64,000 nucleotides of DNA from the NCBI GenBank assembly GCA_018907035.1, contig JACCIC010000168.1, positions 673,501 through 737,500 of the forward strand, given 5' to 3'. The position numbers and the translations under genes are program-made. The DNA comes from Sycobia sp. Sy_11 (lineage: Eukaryota > Arthropoda > Insecta > Hymenoptera > Epichrysomallidae). The notes under the pieces were generated by a model, which saw nothing but the letters and a program-made list of their open reading frames with translations, had not been told where the DNA came from and made no database searches. Positions 1-12,717 of this stretch are shown piece by piece (positions within the stretch are counted from its first letter, which is position 1; every line of letters starts with the position of its first letter).

Positions 1-890
1 ATATTGAAAAGAATTTTTAATGTCGTTCTGATCGTGACAATCATTAGAGTGGATTCTTGTCGTTTACAGGCGCATTTAGCCGAATGTCACACGGCGAGGC
101 CCCATTTCTGTCATTAATATGTCATTTTGTCAGTTTGGCGATTTGCCGTTAATCGCCGTGGAGTTGGTAATCGTCGCGCTCCATTGCCGATCGCGTCGAA
201 GTCGTACGGGAAGGATTGGAAAGGCGGCGTGAAATTGCTGGTCCAACAGTTGTCGAGACGAAGGCGCGTATCGGCGTCGCGAATGCGAGGGAAAATAACG
301 AGGATCCTCGAATTTCCGCAGCGGACAATCCACTAATGTAGAGTGTCTCGTGCATAATCGATGCGTCGTCAAACAATGTCCGTTCGCCGTACGTTGTGGC
401 CGAAAATGCGTCGTTGGGCCTTATCTGGAAAATCAGCTCGCGAATGCGAAATGGGAATGCGACTTGGCAACGCGAATAAGCGAGCGAGAAAAGATTCACG
501 AGCTACAAAATCGAAGGATACGTTGATTGCCAGAGACTCGAGCTATCCAAGTATTGGATCGTATTTGAAAGTGAATCATTGAAAATTTTCGATCGTAATA
601 CGGATCGACGCCTGTAAGACCGGTCCGCCTTCAATGTTTGAGCGAGATGATATTTTATACAGAATAATATCGCTTTCGATAGAGTTTTGTCATTTTAATT
701 TACGTTTATTTTACTACGCCGGTAATACGGACAAACCCTATGCATTATATGGATATGAGAAACTCTTGAATCTGAGTGAAATCGCAAAGAAAGTCGTGAT
801 ACTCCTCAAACTCGTATCACCTTCTTTGTCTATAAATTTCTTACGATTAAATATACCTATTTTCTTTTATAGATAACTATTAACTCATAT

Positions 891-893
<3 letters not shown>

Positions 894-942
<49 letters not shown>
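894..942. repeat. (TA)n microsatellite
   Basis: Uninterrupted alternating T and A over about 49 bases, self-complementary and able to form a hairpin. Confidence 0.97.
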
Positions 943-945
<3 letters not shown>

Positions 946-1053
946 CCGGAACAATGATTCATTATTATATATGATCCTATAACATGTAACTAACTCTCCC
1001 TTAATAATAAGTCATGCAGCATTCCTTCGATCTCTAGCTCCTTGCTCACTGAA

Positions 1054-1085
<32 letters not shown>

Positions 1086-1362
1086 GCGAAACGCTCTCAT
1101 ATGTAGTTACATATATACATACTCTGGCTCTTTCTTTTTTCCCTGCTGGAGTATATTACAGTACTTATAGCGCGCTTTTACAGTTCTCTCGACGGCGCTA
1201 TAATACAGAATCGTCCGCGGGCCTGCATTCGCGTCGAGTAAGCTGGAGGGAAAGAGAGAGAGAGGGAGAGAGGGAGAGAGAGCGCGAGGGGGGAGAGAAA
1301 ACTGGACGTCGTCCAGAAATAAATGGCCGCAAGATCAAAGATAAGCCATCGCGTAAGTGCTC

Positions 1363-1408
1363 TCTTTCTCCCTCTCTCTCTCTCTCTCTTTCTCTCTTTC
1401 TCTCTATC

Positions 1409-1450
<42 letters not shown>
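1363..1450. repeat. Compound (CT)n-(TA)n microsatellite
   Basis: A CT-rich block with a few TTT and CCC interruptions is followed after a dozen unique bases by a pure TA block. The same CT-next-to-TA architecture recurs elsewhere in the window. Confidence 0.95.
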
Positions 1451-1451
<1 letters not shown>

Positions 1452-1590
1452 CGCGAAAAGCGAGGCGAAAAGTATACAATCGTTCAATCGTTCACCACGC
1501 CGGTGCGGCGGGGGAGATAAATGGCGGACGATCGTTGGCACCTCCGCGGCGCGCGTGCGCCATGCTGCAGCCTGCAGAACAGACCGCCGC

Positions 1591-1628
1591 ACAACAATAA
1601 TAACAACAACAACAATAACATCAACAGC

Positions 1629-1706
<78 letters not shown>
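1591..1706. repeat. AAT/AAC trinucleotide array
   Basis: About 116 bases of AAC and AAT units in blocks: mixed AAT/AAC, then about twelve AAT, then about thirteen AAC. In one frame it reads as an asparagine run, but the flanking frame is not coding-like. Confidence 0.96.
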
Positions 1707-1830
1707 ACCTCCGGCAATGTGCGTGTGCGTGCGTGCCCTCGCGCGCTCCAGGCTGCCAGCGTCCCTCATCGTAAACGCGAGCGTATAACCTTCGTTCGTC
1801 GTGCTCATCTATACGTGTATATATTTATAC

Positions 1831-1831
<1 letters not shown>

Positions 1832-1871
<40 letters not shown>
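1832..1871. repeat. (TA)n microsatellite
   Basis: Pure alternating TA of about 40 bases, preceded by degenerate TATA/TATG sequence. Confidence 0.95.
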
Positions 1872-1872
<1 letters not shown>

Positions 1873-2071
1873 CTCGGTATCTCGAAACGTGTATAAAATA
1901 CTGGATAACCGATGCTAACTGCATTACGACCAATATGTGGTCGAGGACTTTCGGACCTCCTCCCAACTGTGCACACACACTCGCGCGATAGACTACATGG
2001 GACGCTCTTGAGTCATTGTCGCCGTCCAAGCCCTTACTTTCAAATTAAGGTTCTTTATAACGGTAAACGTA

Positions 2072-2091
2072 TTAATAATAATAATATAATA

Positions 2092-2132
<41 letters not shown>

Positions 2133-2150
2133 TAATAATAACAATAATAA
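2072..2150. repeat. AAT/ATA array
   Basis: About 80 bases of AAT units broken by ATA shifts. Confidence 0.93.
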
Positions 2151-2628
2151 TGCACAAAGGTGCTGTTATATATTACTGTTGTCTCGCTCGTGAAAAGAAC
2201 GACGATTTTCATGCGGAATAATGGTGCGGAAGAGGAACGCGGAGGAGGAGCGGCGAGGGGGAGGGGGTAGAATGTTCAAGACATCGTGTCGAGGTTATTC
2301 GAAGGAAAAAAACTCCTCACGATCTATCTCCGTTTGGCATCGTGTACTCGGCAAATCGATTCGCCCGAAGAGACGTTATTGGGAAGGCCGCCCGACGTGT
2401 CGCCCGCGGACAGATTGCAGTACAATTTCCCCCCCCCCTCCCAACCCGCGACACCCCTCGCACGTTTCCCCCCGATTTTTCTCTCATTTCCCTCGTCCTT
2501 CGCCGGTTCACTCGTTTTTCTTCCTTTCTGCCTTCCGCGCCTGGAACGCGCGATCTTGACGATTCGCCAAAAGTGACCTCTCGGCAGTGGGGGCGATGGG
2601 GCGTCCGGGGCAGCCGAATCAGACTTAG

Positions 2629-2633
2629 CCAAT
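2629..2633 (+). promoter_or_regulatory. CCAAT box (candidate NF-Y site)
   Basis: The sequence TTAGCCAATGGTCGG matches the NF-Y core (RRCCAATSR) and sits inside a GC-rich, CpG-rich segment (about 2220-2720). It is about 170 bases upstream of an ATG in good context at 2799. The promoter role is inferred from composition and spacing; no start site is directly visible. Confidence 0.25.
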
Positions 2634-2798
2634 GGTCGGCCGATCGGGGTCGCACGATCGCCCGGTGTCGCGCGTCCACGACGTCGAACGAATTAATTCG
2701 GCCGCGCGATCGGTACAAATCCTTGTTTTCCAGAAAAATTCCCTCGCTCTACAATTTTGCGTGACAGCTTGATTCGTCCAGGCCGTCGTTGTCGAGAA

Positions 2799-2811
2799 AT
2801 GGCTCAGCTCG
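2799..2811 (+). CDS. Candidate first coding exon of the RhoGEF gene (MAQL-G)
   Basis: The bases GAGAAATGGCTCAGCTCG are followed at 2812 by GTAACG, a usable donor. The start codon has a favourable context (A at -3, G at +4). The exon would encode M-A-Q-L plus one leftover base, exactly the phase demanded by the first certain exon at 26182, giving [15 protein letters not shown]. This is speculative, because short ATG-plus-donor strings in the right phase occur by chance, and it would require a 23-kb first intron. The nearby CCAAT box and GC-rich context favour it. Confidence 0.2.
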
Positions 2812-3835
2812 GTAACGATTCATCATACGGCATTTCTTTGACATTATTCCATATTCGTTGGCCGTGCCTGCTGGTGAGTTCAAGATGGGTCCTCGAAAAT
2901 TCGAAATGACGGGCTAAAACTGCCGGAAGCGAACGAGCTGTTTACATCGAATTAATGCCAATTTTTCAGATTGTGTGCCAAGATTGTCAAGTTCTGTATC
3001 TTCGATTATGAACGTGTCAATGGCTATTATCAAGATATAATTAAGAATCGTAAATTTGATCGTACGTTGATTATTTTGAGAATCACGAGATATTGGAGGC
3101 AAAATCATTGACCGTTGTGACAAATGATTTTTGCGCGCAATATCGCTGAACTATTAGCCATGCTCAATGTTCTGTTATTTGAAATCTAATTACACAGTAT
3201 CAACAAAAAAAAAAAAACAAATTAGAACTTACACATAATGATTATAATCAGTTGTTTATATTAAAATCGATATTCCAGCGAAAGTATTGATTGATAACAC
3301 AACGTGAAATTGAATGGACACCGAACGATCTCTACATACTACGTCCTTATCAATCGCTAGTATGAAATCTCGAAGGATCACAAGGGGTATTCCTCATAAA
3401 GTACCCGTAATAATCGAATAATGAATTATTATCGGCTAATACATATGAAACACAGATGCGCCGAAGCTGTGACCGAACGTGTTTTAGATTAAACGGAAAC
3501 TTGGCGCCATCAGTGAATAAAGCCGAACACGGTCGGACGGCGTTTTTTTCTTCTCTCTCTCTCTCTCTCTCTCTCTCCGCAAAAACATTGTTATTCCAGA
3601 CACTTCGTCTCCAATCCCCATAAACACGCGCCATTCGGCCATATCGCCATATCGCCAGATCGCCATCGTATACAAATACACGCGGAGAATTCGTCGCGTT
3701 GCGCGTATGCGCCGCGCAACGTCGGTCATGCTGACCGTCGCCTAACTCCCGCCCTCCCGTCCGTCTCGCGCGACTGTCGCGCGCCGTCGGTATTTCCTAA
3801 CCGCGCACGGAGCGGCGGGCGAGGGAGCGTTGCGA

Positions 3836-3839
<4 letters not shown>

Positions 3840-3875
<36 letters not shown>
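3840..3875. repeat. (GA)n microsatellite
   Basis: Pure GA dinucleotides over about 36 bases in a CpG-rich context. Confidence 0.93.
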
Positions 3876-3877
<2 letters not shown>

Positions 3878-4161
3878 CGGGTGGTCGTCGAATCTCGGAT
3901 AGCCATCGGCAGCGCGGCCACACCCGCATCGTCGTTAGAGGCCCGATCGCTAGAGGTATAGAACCGATGGCCGATAAGATATAATTGCCGACGATTGCGT
4001 CCGTCCTCCGGCTCCACCGACGCATTCTCGCTCACGTGTGAGTATATATATGAAAGTTGCAGCTCCTGCGAGGGTCGGCGATTTCGCCTATACAATTTAT
4101 ATATGCATAAAATGGGTATATAACGCCTTTGGGAGCTCATGTATCGGGCACTGGTCAGAAT

Positions 4162-4179
4162 TTGTGTGTGTGTGTGTGC

Positions 4180-4216
<37 letters not shown>

Positions 4217-4217
4217 T
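4162..4217. repeat. Compound (TG)n-(GA)n microsatellite
   Basis: A short TG run passes directly into a GA run of about 35 bases with one interruption. Confidence 0.93.
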
Positions 4218-7200
4218 GACACGTAAGGAGGGGAGGGGCGTGTATCATAAATGGCCCGATACCGTCTGGAAATTGGGAAACCGCTGCGGGCGACGCTCGT
4301 TCGGTCATCGGAAAAAAATCGAAAAAATCACGGAATCGGAAACGATAGCAGCTATTATCAATGTACAAATGTGCCTGAGACCAGTCGCAACGTTCCGTCC
4401 TCGATATCTCGTGCACCGCGTCAAAATATCACGACGTACGCGCGGCAGCTGAAATGGGCCCGGCTCGATGCGTCGGACGAGATCGCGAGCGCGATCGAGG
4501 CGCCATCGCTCCACATCGATACGTACTTTTCCCATTACGCGAAAAGAGTACAATGCACGTAGGAGGGCGCGCGATGATATGTCGTGCGTCGAGTCGCGCT
4601 TGCAGCCGCGAAATTGCCGCGAGCGCGACGATGCGTCGTTAATAAAAACAGAAGGCTTGCGGTATGCGTATCGTGTCTTAATATAATTAATTGGCTTATA
4701 TGATATATATATATATATAATGCGGTGTTCGGACTGATATGGTGGGATAGATGAATGTATAAATTACTTGACGTTCTCGTTTCATCGCCAACGTGTGATG
4801 GGTCGTTGTATTGTTTTTTTTTCTTTCGTAAAACAATATTTATTGAAGAAATAATATAATTTGCTTAATTTCGCAAATAAAAGATACATACATATATATA
4901 TACTGGGGTAAGTTTTCCGGTTATTGACCACCGACGAGCAATAAATTTGATATATTATATGATGAAAAATTCGCTAAGAGTTCGGTCAAACGTATTGGGG
5001 GGATAAAACAGGATATAATTATGAAGTAAATAATTGAGCTTGGATGCTTTCGGTAAAAGACAATTTATGATTAAATTTATGATAAAAGATTAGTCATTTT
5101 TCCTTTAGGTGGATACGTAAACTATTTAAACCTTTCTTACGTCAGCTTTCTTATAATAAGTTCCAACTGTCTAAAAATCGTTAACAACATTTATTTCCAT
5201 TATATGCAAAATGTATCATTATGTACTAATCCAACGCGGATTATAACAATACAATATTATTATGAATAGGGGAATCGTCGCAGCGTTCATTGGCTATTAT
5301 ATTTACAGTATAATATAGCTGTATATTAAGGAAGTAGTAGTGAGTGTATATATATACACGTATATATATAATTAAATTTTCAGAGAGAGAAAAAATAACG
5401 AACTCTCTGTCCATACGTACATAAATTAAATTAAATTTTAATCCGCAAAACATTCCCAAGAGCTTCCGTGGTTATGTATGCGAAGCGGTGCGATGCATCA
5501 AAAACACATCTTTATCTCTTCTAATACATATATATATATATATATCTATATATATAAATATAACAGCTGTACTGCAGCCCTTTTGCGGAGAACCCGCGCG
5601 CTCGAAGATGCTGGTCACGGACGTTCAGGCTGGTTATAGCCTCCCTCTCTGTCCCCCCCCCCCTCTCTCTCACACTCTGATTCCCAGCTCTATCGCGAGG
5701 CTTTTCCCGGTATTTCGAGAGTCGTTCCGCGAAACAAAAAGGTTGCATCCGGTGCCAGGAGCAGGCAGGGGAGGGTGAGAACTGTCCCGGACCGGGCCTC
5801 TTCCTTGGATTTTCTCTCTATCTTCTCTCCCTCTCTCTCTCTCTCTCACTCATCTATCTGTACCTCTTTCTCTCTATCTATCTATCTATCTCTCTATCTA
5901 TTTATCGTTCGCCGACGCACACACGACGACGCAGAAACTCGTTTTGTTTTTGTTGCGCGCTTGCGTGTAAGTGCAAAACGGGGAGAAGGGGCGAGTGGGG
6001 GAGGGTTGAGGGGGGGGGGGAGTAGAAGTGGGCAAAAAGCAGCGCAACGGCAGTTGCGCGCTAAACGGACGAGCGCGCCGGGACCCATTATCCTCGTCGC
6101 CAACTTGGGCTTTTTATTTTATTTTTGCGCTCCTTCTCTCTCTCTCTCTCTCTCCCTCTCCCTCTCCTGTAAATAACCGAAATTCTCCCCGCAAAAATTA
6201 CCGTTACTCACTTAGGGCGGTGTAAAGCCTCGGTGACGCGTTGCGGTGCGCGAGTTTCTGCAGCGAGCACGGCGCCGCGTCGCCGCGTCCTCCGTTACTC
6301 GCCGTCGTGTAAATTGCACACGGCACATTTGACTTTCTACTCGATATCGTAGATAATACCGAGTGAACGTTAAATATTCGAACAAATAAATTCATTATTA
6401 TTATTACGTATGTAGTAATTTGTATTATGTATTTGTTTTGCTTGCCCATATCGACATGCGTTGAATTCAACGCGTTCAACACGACGAGAGCAGCTCGGGT
6501 TCGCCAATCAAATTCCGCCGAACTTGTTATCAGGACTCCGGAATCGAATGTGCATTTTTGTACCGAATATCGAACGTTCCAAGATTGTCGGAGAATTCGT
6601 TTATAGGCCTGTGCGTCCCCGATACCATAACTGTAATAATAACCATAACGCCATTACAAAGTACGATTTTCCATATATGTCACGTCGATCACTGAACGTT
6701 TAAGCGCCAATGATGCCCGAACATTTTGTTCAAAACAAATCCTGCGTGCATGCGTGCGTATAAGCGGTACACGCACACATGTGTATATAATTAGTCAAAG
6801 ATAATTATTATTAACTTATGCGATAAACGCAGCCGCGCTCGCGAAAGCTGGAGCTCGATGTGTGTGTGTGTGTGTGTGTGCGCGCAGAAAGGCAATCAAA
6901 GAGATTCCACGCGAGAAGTTCAGCATCAGCGAAGGGTCGTCCACCCCCTTAAATGTATACTGTAAAAGTGCATGTATATACCTACACACGCGCGCGCACG
7001 CACATTAAAAATATACCTATATAGACAGATACGCGGAACCTCCAGTCGCGCAGATGTAGCATAAGAGCGGCAAATGGCGCGCAATTAAACCGTCGACAAG
7101 GCGCGCGAGAGAGCGGGGCGCGAGGGGGGGGGGAGAGGGAGGGCCGTAACAGCCCAGAGAGAAGAAAGAAAAGCCCTCGCTTACTTGTTAACGCGCGCGC

Positions 7201-7667
7201 TTGCTATTTTGGCCCCTCTCGCGAGGGACAAAGGAGGGAACGAGGCAGGCGCGATTTACCTCTCGCATCGGTGGGTGTGGGACGTGCATGCGCGGTCTGT
7301 ATTTGCGTGTTTATCGACGCACGTGCGCGGCCTAAATACACGCGCGCGCGCGCGCGCACGCACGCACACATCTATATGCATGGGGTTTTCCGCACTTTTA
7401 TTTACTCCACCGTATATATATATATACATGAGTCACCGCGTCGGCCAGCGGCGCGTTCGCCGCCCGGTGCACATGGTATATCTTATGGGAGTATAGAGCC
7501 TTAGTCTTGGATGCCCGCGCGGCGCCGCGCCGCCGCAGCTTGTAGCAGAGGATTATTCAGCGCGCGCTGCTTCGTGATTCACGCGTTCGGCCCCGCGGGA
7601 AAATCTATTTTACCTCTACTTCGTCGTGTATACCTGTGTAGGCGCGCACGCACACACTTGCAGAGGC

Positions 7668-7709
<42 letters not shown>

Positions 7710-7936
7710 GTATACATATATCTTTCGCGAGGATGTTGCACGATACCGATGTGCCTTTGTCGGTGCGGATATAAATATATATATGTGTGTATATATCTAT
7801 AAATATATATAGAAATTACCGGTCCATACGCTCGTACGAGTTGTGTTGCAAGGCGGGCATCGGGAAGTACATGACTCCATATTCGCGATAATTCCGCGCA
7901 AGGGCTTTGTCGGGGCTTTCGTGCGCGTCCATAATC

Positions 7937-7953
7937 TAACCCTCTCTCTCTCT

Positions 7954-8050
<97 letters not shown>

Positions 8051-8110
8051 TGCATGTACTTTTGTATATATGCATGTGTGTATGTACGTATGAATGTATG
8101 TATGTATGGC
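7937..8110. repeat. Compound (CT)n-(TA)n-(TATG)n microsatellite
   Basis: Three adjoining blocks: CT with short gaps (to about 7985), pure TA (to about 8022), then TATG/TATGCATG tetranucleotides to about 8110. The TA-plus-tetranucleotide junction recurs at about 29962 and 31231 in reverse orientation. Confidence 0.95.
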
Positions 8111-8530
8111 TTGCGAGCTGTTCAATTTATCGATCCATGGGACGATTCGTCCACCAAGAACCAATGATTCTTCAAAGAATTTAACGGATTTCTAGGATTT
8201 CTAGGGCGCTACTAATATGTTCTCACGGAATTACACGAATTCATACAGAACTTGATTTTCGCGAGTACGTGATTTTTCGATCAATTCCTAGTTTTTTTTT
8301 TTTTATTTCTTGAAATCGTACCGTATCTCACTCTCGTAGAGACTACACGAACTTTAAATTCGTCGATCTTGCAAGTTCTTAGGATACTTGTGTAAGATGG
8401 TATTCAACACATGAATATTTGAAAAAAAATTTCGGGTCAGTTCATTTGTGTATGTGGGGGGGGGCAGTTTTCCCGATGTATATGCCTAGATCTCGTGATC
8501 CAGTTTATTTATATTATGATTTATTAACTT

Positions 8531-8590
<60 letters not shown>

Positions 8591-8905
8591 TGGCTCGACT
8601 CGGACGTCATTTCGACAAAACAGAATTGATGTACGGCGACGCGCAGCGAGCGGGAAATCGTCCTACCGTTACATCATCTATATTGAACGCTGACAATAAG
8701 CCCTCAGCTCGCGCGCATAAGCACATTTATTATATAAACATTATTCGAAGGCACGGAAATAAGGCCAGACGACGAAGTGACGAATGCTTCTTCGTTTTTT
8801 TTCTTCATTTTTTCTTTGCCCACGGAAAAAAAAATCCATCACGTCGATCTCAAGTAACACCAAGGTAGGGGGAGGATGGACAATGCTGAAGAACACCTAA
8901 ATTCG

Positions 8906-8949
<44 letters not shown>

Positions 8950-9386
8950 TAAGTTTTATATAAACATGTATTTGGAACGTATGACTGGCTTGAGTGTTTA
9001 CCATAAGATGTAAAGAACAATTTTTGTTTCAATTTTGTATTTGACTGTTTTGTGCTATTATTGCCATCAGGATGAACTTAAGATACTTCTATATGTCGTA
9101 AAATTCTGAGATATCGATCAAAGACTGCTTTATTGCGATATTATGTCCTAATTATAGTACTCGAATACTGGTACTTTTAAATCTTTTGCCCAACTATATC
9201 TGTCATTCAAATGCATAGCTTAAACTACAAGGTTTTCATACCAACTCTTTATCAATGATGAATTATAAACCACTGTATCGAGACTTCTTTCAACTATTCA
9301 AATATATAATGTATCGGACATCGCTTTTTCGTAGCGGGACGAAGACGACACATCAAAAGGAGGGCACATCTGAGAGAACGAAAGAG

Positions 9387-9387
9387 G

Positions 9388-9445
<58 letters not shown>
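9387..9445. repeat. (GA)n microsatellite
   Basis: About 59 bases of GA, nearly pure after an initial AGATAG. Confidence 0.96.
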
Positions 9446-9446
<1 letters not shown>

Positions 9447-10827
9447 GACATTAACTTAACGGGCTCGTAAATATTCCCGAATTAGTCGGCGCGCCGTTCG
9501 CATGGCTGGCTCATAGAACGCCGGCTGCGCCGCTGCACCGGGACGACGCGTCGAGTCGAGCGGATTATTACACACACACATATATATATATGGGACGTCA
9601 CTTTTCGCATAATCCCCGACATTCCTTTCGTGCGCGTATGGCAGCCGCGGCACGCTTTATTTTACGACTTTATCAACGCGCCTTGAATGCGTCCACCCCC
9701 TACTCTCACCCCCTCTCTGCCTCTTTCTCGCCTTTCTAGTTTCTACGTAAGCGCGATAATCGTGCCTTCGTTACGTGCGCTAATGTACAAATATTGGATC
9801 GTACATTGTTGGATCCTGCGTCGTAATTTTTTTTTTTTTTTTTTTTTTTGTCGATTCGGCTAATTCCAGCAAAAAAGTGGAGAAAATCGTACGGGATCGT
9901 TGGTAAAGATTGGGAGAGGATCGAACAGGGTGCGCGCGTCCCGTGTCACAAGGGGCGGTTTGTAAAATTGCAAAATCGATCCGACGGTCGTTTTTCATCT
10001 GCAGAGAGTTTTTACGCTTCAACGCAGCGTCCCTTAATCGAGCATGTCTTTGGCGCAGCCGAGGGCGTAAGCTTCAAGAGAACGTATCTTACTTATCTTT
10101 GTATTTTCTCCGAGATTCGCAGGCATTTCCCAAGAAGCTTTTTCTTTTTCTTTTTTTTTTTTTTTTTTTTTTTTGTTCTGCCGATCCTCGTGCATAATAC
10201 GTAATAACTGGGCGAACGTATATGAAACATTCGAACGGGAAATTCTATTGGCACAAGTAATAGAGATTATTAATGATTCGAAATGGAAGCGAAACGAATT
10301 CGAAGTTTTTTGGAAGAAGTATATTGAATTTTTGAAAAGTTATTAAATAAATGTACTGCTTCCAAGATTTTACCCTAGATCTTCTCGTGTTCACTCATCC
10401 AGCGATATTTATGTCAATTTAATATAAAATTCATCGTTGCACGCATTTTCAAGCGATTGCCAATTCCGATGATTTTATTAAAATGTACTTCCTCGTCTGC
10501 ACACACAGACACTCGGAGCAATTAACGTTGTACAGCGAAAATTTTATCGCGCCTTCGCCACAATGGACCTTTACGCGCAATTTTCCACGTACGATTTAAT
10601 GCGTTCTCGCCACAGCGCCGTGGAAAAACGATTTAAAATCGCGCGGAAATCGGCAAGCCGAAACGGCGCCCCTTCCAGTTCGCTGTGTACCGACGGCCGC
10701 TGTGCGCGGCCGAGGGAGGGAGAGAGAGAGAGAGAGAGACTATTTCTTTCCTTCAGCGCTCGGACTCATCTCCGCGGGCGACTTTACGTCGAAGGAACTG
10801 GAATTTTTGTGTAGCAGGCGAAGAGAT

Positions 10828-10828
10828 C

Positions 10829-10873
<45 letters not shown>
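10828..10873. repeat. (GA)n microsatellite
   Basis: GA array with one GGA interruption. A second, shorter array lies about 100 bases upstream (10711-10740). Confidence 0.95.
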
Positions 10874-10875
<2 letters not shown>

Positions 10876-11317
10876 GAAGGATCGCACAATGATTACATAA
10901 AACTGCGGATTACATAATGTTTATTTTTTTTTTTTTTTTTTTTTTGAATCGCCGAGAGAGCAAAGAAGGAGCCTGTTCAAATTTATAAATTTATCTCGAC
11001 GCCGAGACTGTGCCACGAGCTTCGCATGCTCCTCCGTCAGGTGCGCGCGCGCGCGCGTGTGTGTGCACATGCGTATGCATACATCTCCGTATGAGAGAAA
11101 TTATGGCGCTACCGGCAATTTATATACACTACACATATAGTGCCGAGGACGAATCGCGTACATAATGTAATAATTAAGCAACAACCTCCGCGCATATTAT
11201 ATCCGAAGCGAGTTTCTTTTCAGATTCTCCGATCGAGCACTTCACGTCCGATACGCGGAGCGTTCGCGTGTTTTCAAAGGACTTTTAAACGAAACCCTGC
11301 CCCCTCCCCGCACACAC

Positions 11318-11362
<45 letters not shown>

Positions 11363-11670
11363 ACACGTGCTCGAACGACCCGATGATGCTTTTAGATACA
11401 ATTATAAATAAAGGGTGAAAAAGTCGAGGATAAAAGAGCGATAAAGACGGAGAGGGGTTTCGACCTCCCAGTAATAATTGATGCTGCGAATTTTGATTGT
11501 ACGTCGTAGTCAGCCCGCAGAAGATTATATATTTATATGTGTGTGTGTGTGTGTGTGTGTGTATATCTATCTATATAATAAGTTTCGTTTTAATTGTCGG
11601 CCGAGACAAGACGGATGATTCATGTTTTTACAGAGCTACCATCATATTATATATGTGTACCAGTTTTTGG

Positions 11671-11817
<147 letters not shown>

Positions 11818-11961
11818 GGTTGCGGATTTCGTAGCGACGAGACGGGAAAAGTGACGTCGGGGCAACGTAATTTCGAGATAATTAAGAAAACGAATTGAGC
11901 GGTTCCGAGTATTTTATTTTTTGGGGAAAAAAGTGTATCTTCAAATGGAACTACGTTTCTG

Positions 11962-11965
11962 TATA

Positions 11966-12015
<50 letters not shown>
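11962..12015. repeat. (TA)n microsatellite
   Basis: About 54 bases of TA with one TTA shift near the start. Confidence 0.95.
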
Positions 12016-12022
<7 letters not shown>

Positions 12023-12643
12023 AATAAATGTGTGTATATCGCGTTATGTATATAAAACGACTCCTGGTATTACTGTGTTAAGACATAATAATATAGATTT
12101 CTTTTCTCAACGACTTCATTGAACCTGATACTGTACATTACATTCTTGCACAATATATATAATATGCTATAATTAGTCCAGTATATATAATAGCATACAA
12201 TTAGTGACAATGAGTATATAGTTGGTAGTATATACACAGGTGTTAGTTCTCATGTATATATATATGTTCTTTAATGAATTGCAAGGTAAGCGTCAGGATC
12301 ATGACTAAAAAAATTTTATATACATATGTATATATACGCCGGCGTTATATGCAAGAATGAAAAGAGTTCCGTGTAGATATATATATATCGAAACCGAGGT
12401 AAAAATATAGCGTATATAGGAAAAATGTTTGGTATTTCGAAGTTATATATTAGTTACTTCCAGGTACTGAGTTCTATTCTTTTGCCATATAGCAGAGCAG
12501 ATATATACGTTTCGTAATTTCCTCTTTTTTTACCTCTCAAGGTTCGCAAACGCTTTCATTCTTCGGTAGATATATTTTGTTAAATATATACATTACAAAT
12601 ATTTTATCAAAGCCATTCTGTATTGAAATTCTCTAAGGAATCT

Positions 12644-12647
12644 TTTA

Positions 12648-12713
<66 letters not shown>

Positions 12714-12717
12714 TAAA
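12644..12717. repeat. (TA)n array inside a perfect inverted repeat
   Basis: Sixty bases of TA are flanked by TTTACCT on the left and its reverse complement AGGTAAA on the right. The whole 74-bp block is therefore a perfect palindrome with non-TA arms. Confidence 0.93.

Larger units (their letters stand above)
1..2628. other. Non-coding, microsatellite-rich stretch
   Basis: No exon is recognised here. The first 600 bases are CpG-rich unique sequence with short open frames that resemble no protein family and show no coding signature. The rest is dominated by simple repeats: TA (894-942), GA (1061-1085), CT then TA (1363-1450), AAC/AAT (1591-1706), TA (1832-1871) and AAT/ATA (2072-2150). GC content rises from about 2200, leading into a possible promoter. 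Confidence 0.6.
2812..8000. other. Non-coding; intron or intergenic with simple repeats
   Basis: No supported gene. CT/GA arrays lie at about 3551-3577, 3840-3875, 4181-4217, 5825-5900, 6128-6170 and 7669-7706, with GT at 6860-6883. AT-rich unique sequence (4680-5460) alternates with CpG-rich stretches (5560-6300, 7030-7600). Open frames here are repeat translations such as Ser-Leu or Arg-Glu runs. Confidence 0.6.

Noticed and set aside
127..582. Overlapping open frames at the left edge
   Set aside because: Basic, Arg-rich translations of CpG-rich DNA on both strands with no motif, signal or splice evidence.
1357..1991. Long open frames reading polyasparagine, polyisoleucine, polyleucine and poly-Thr
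   Set aside because: They are translations of AAT/AAC, TA and CT arrays; all frames are open for the same reason and no flanking domain or splice structure supports them.
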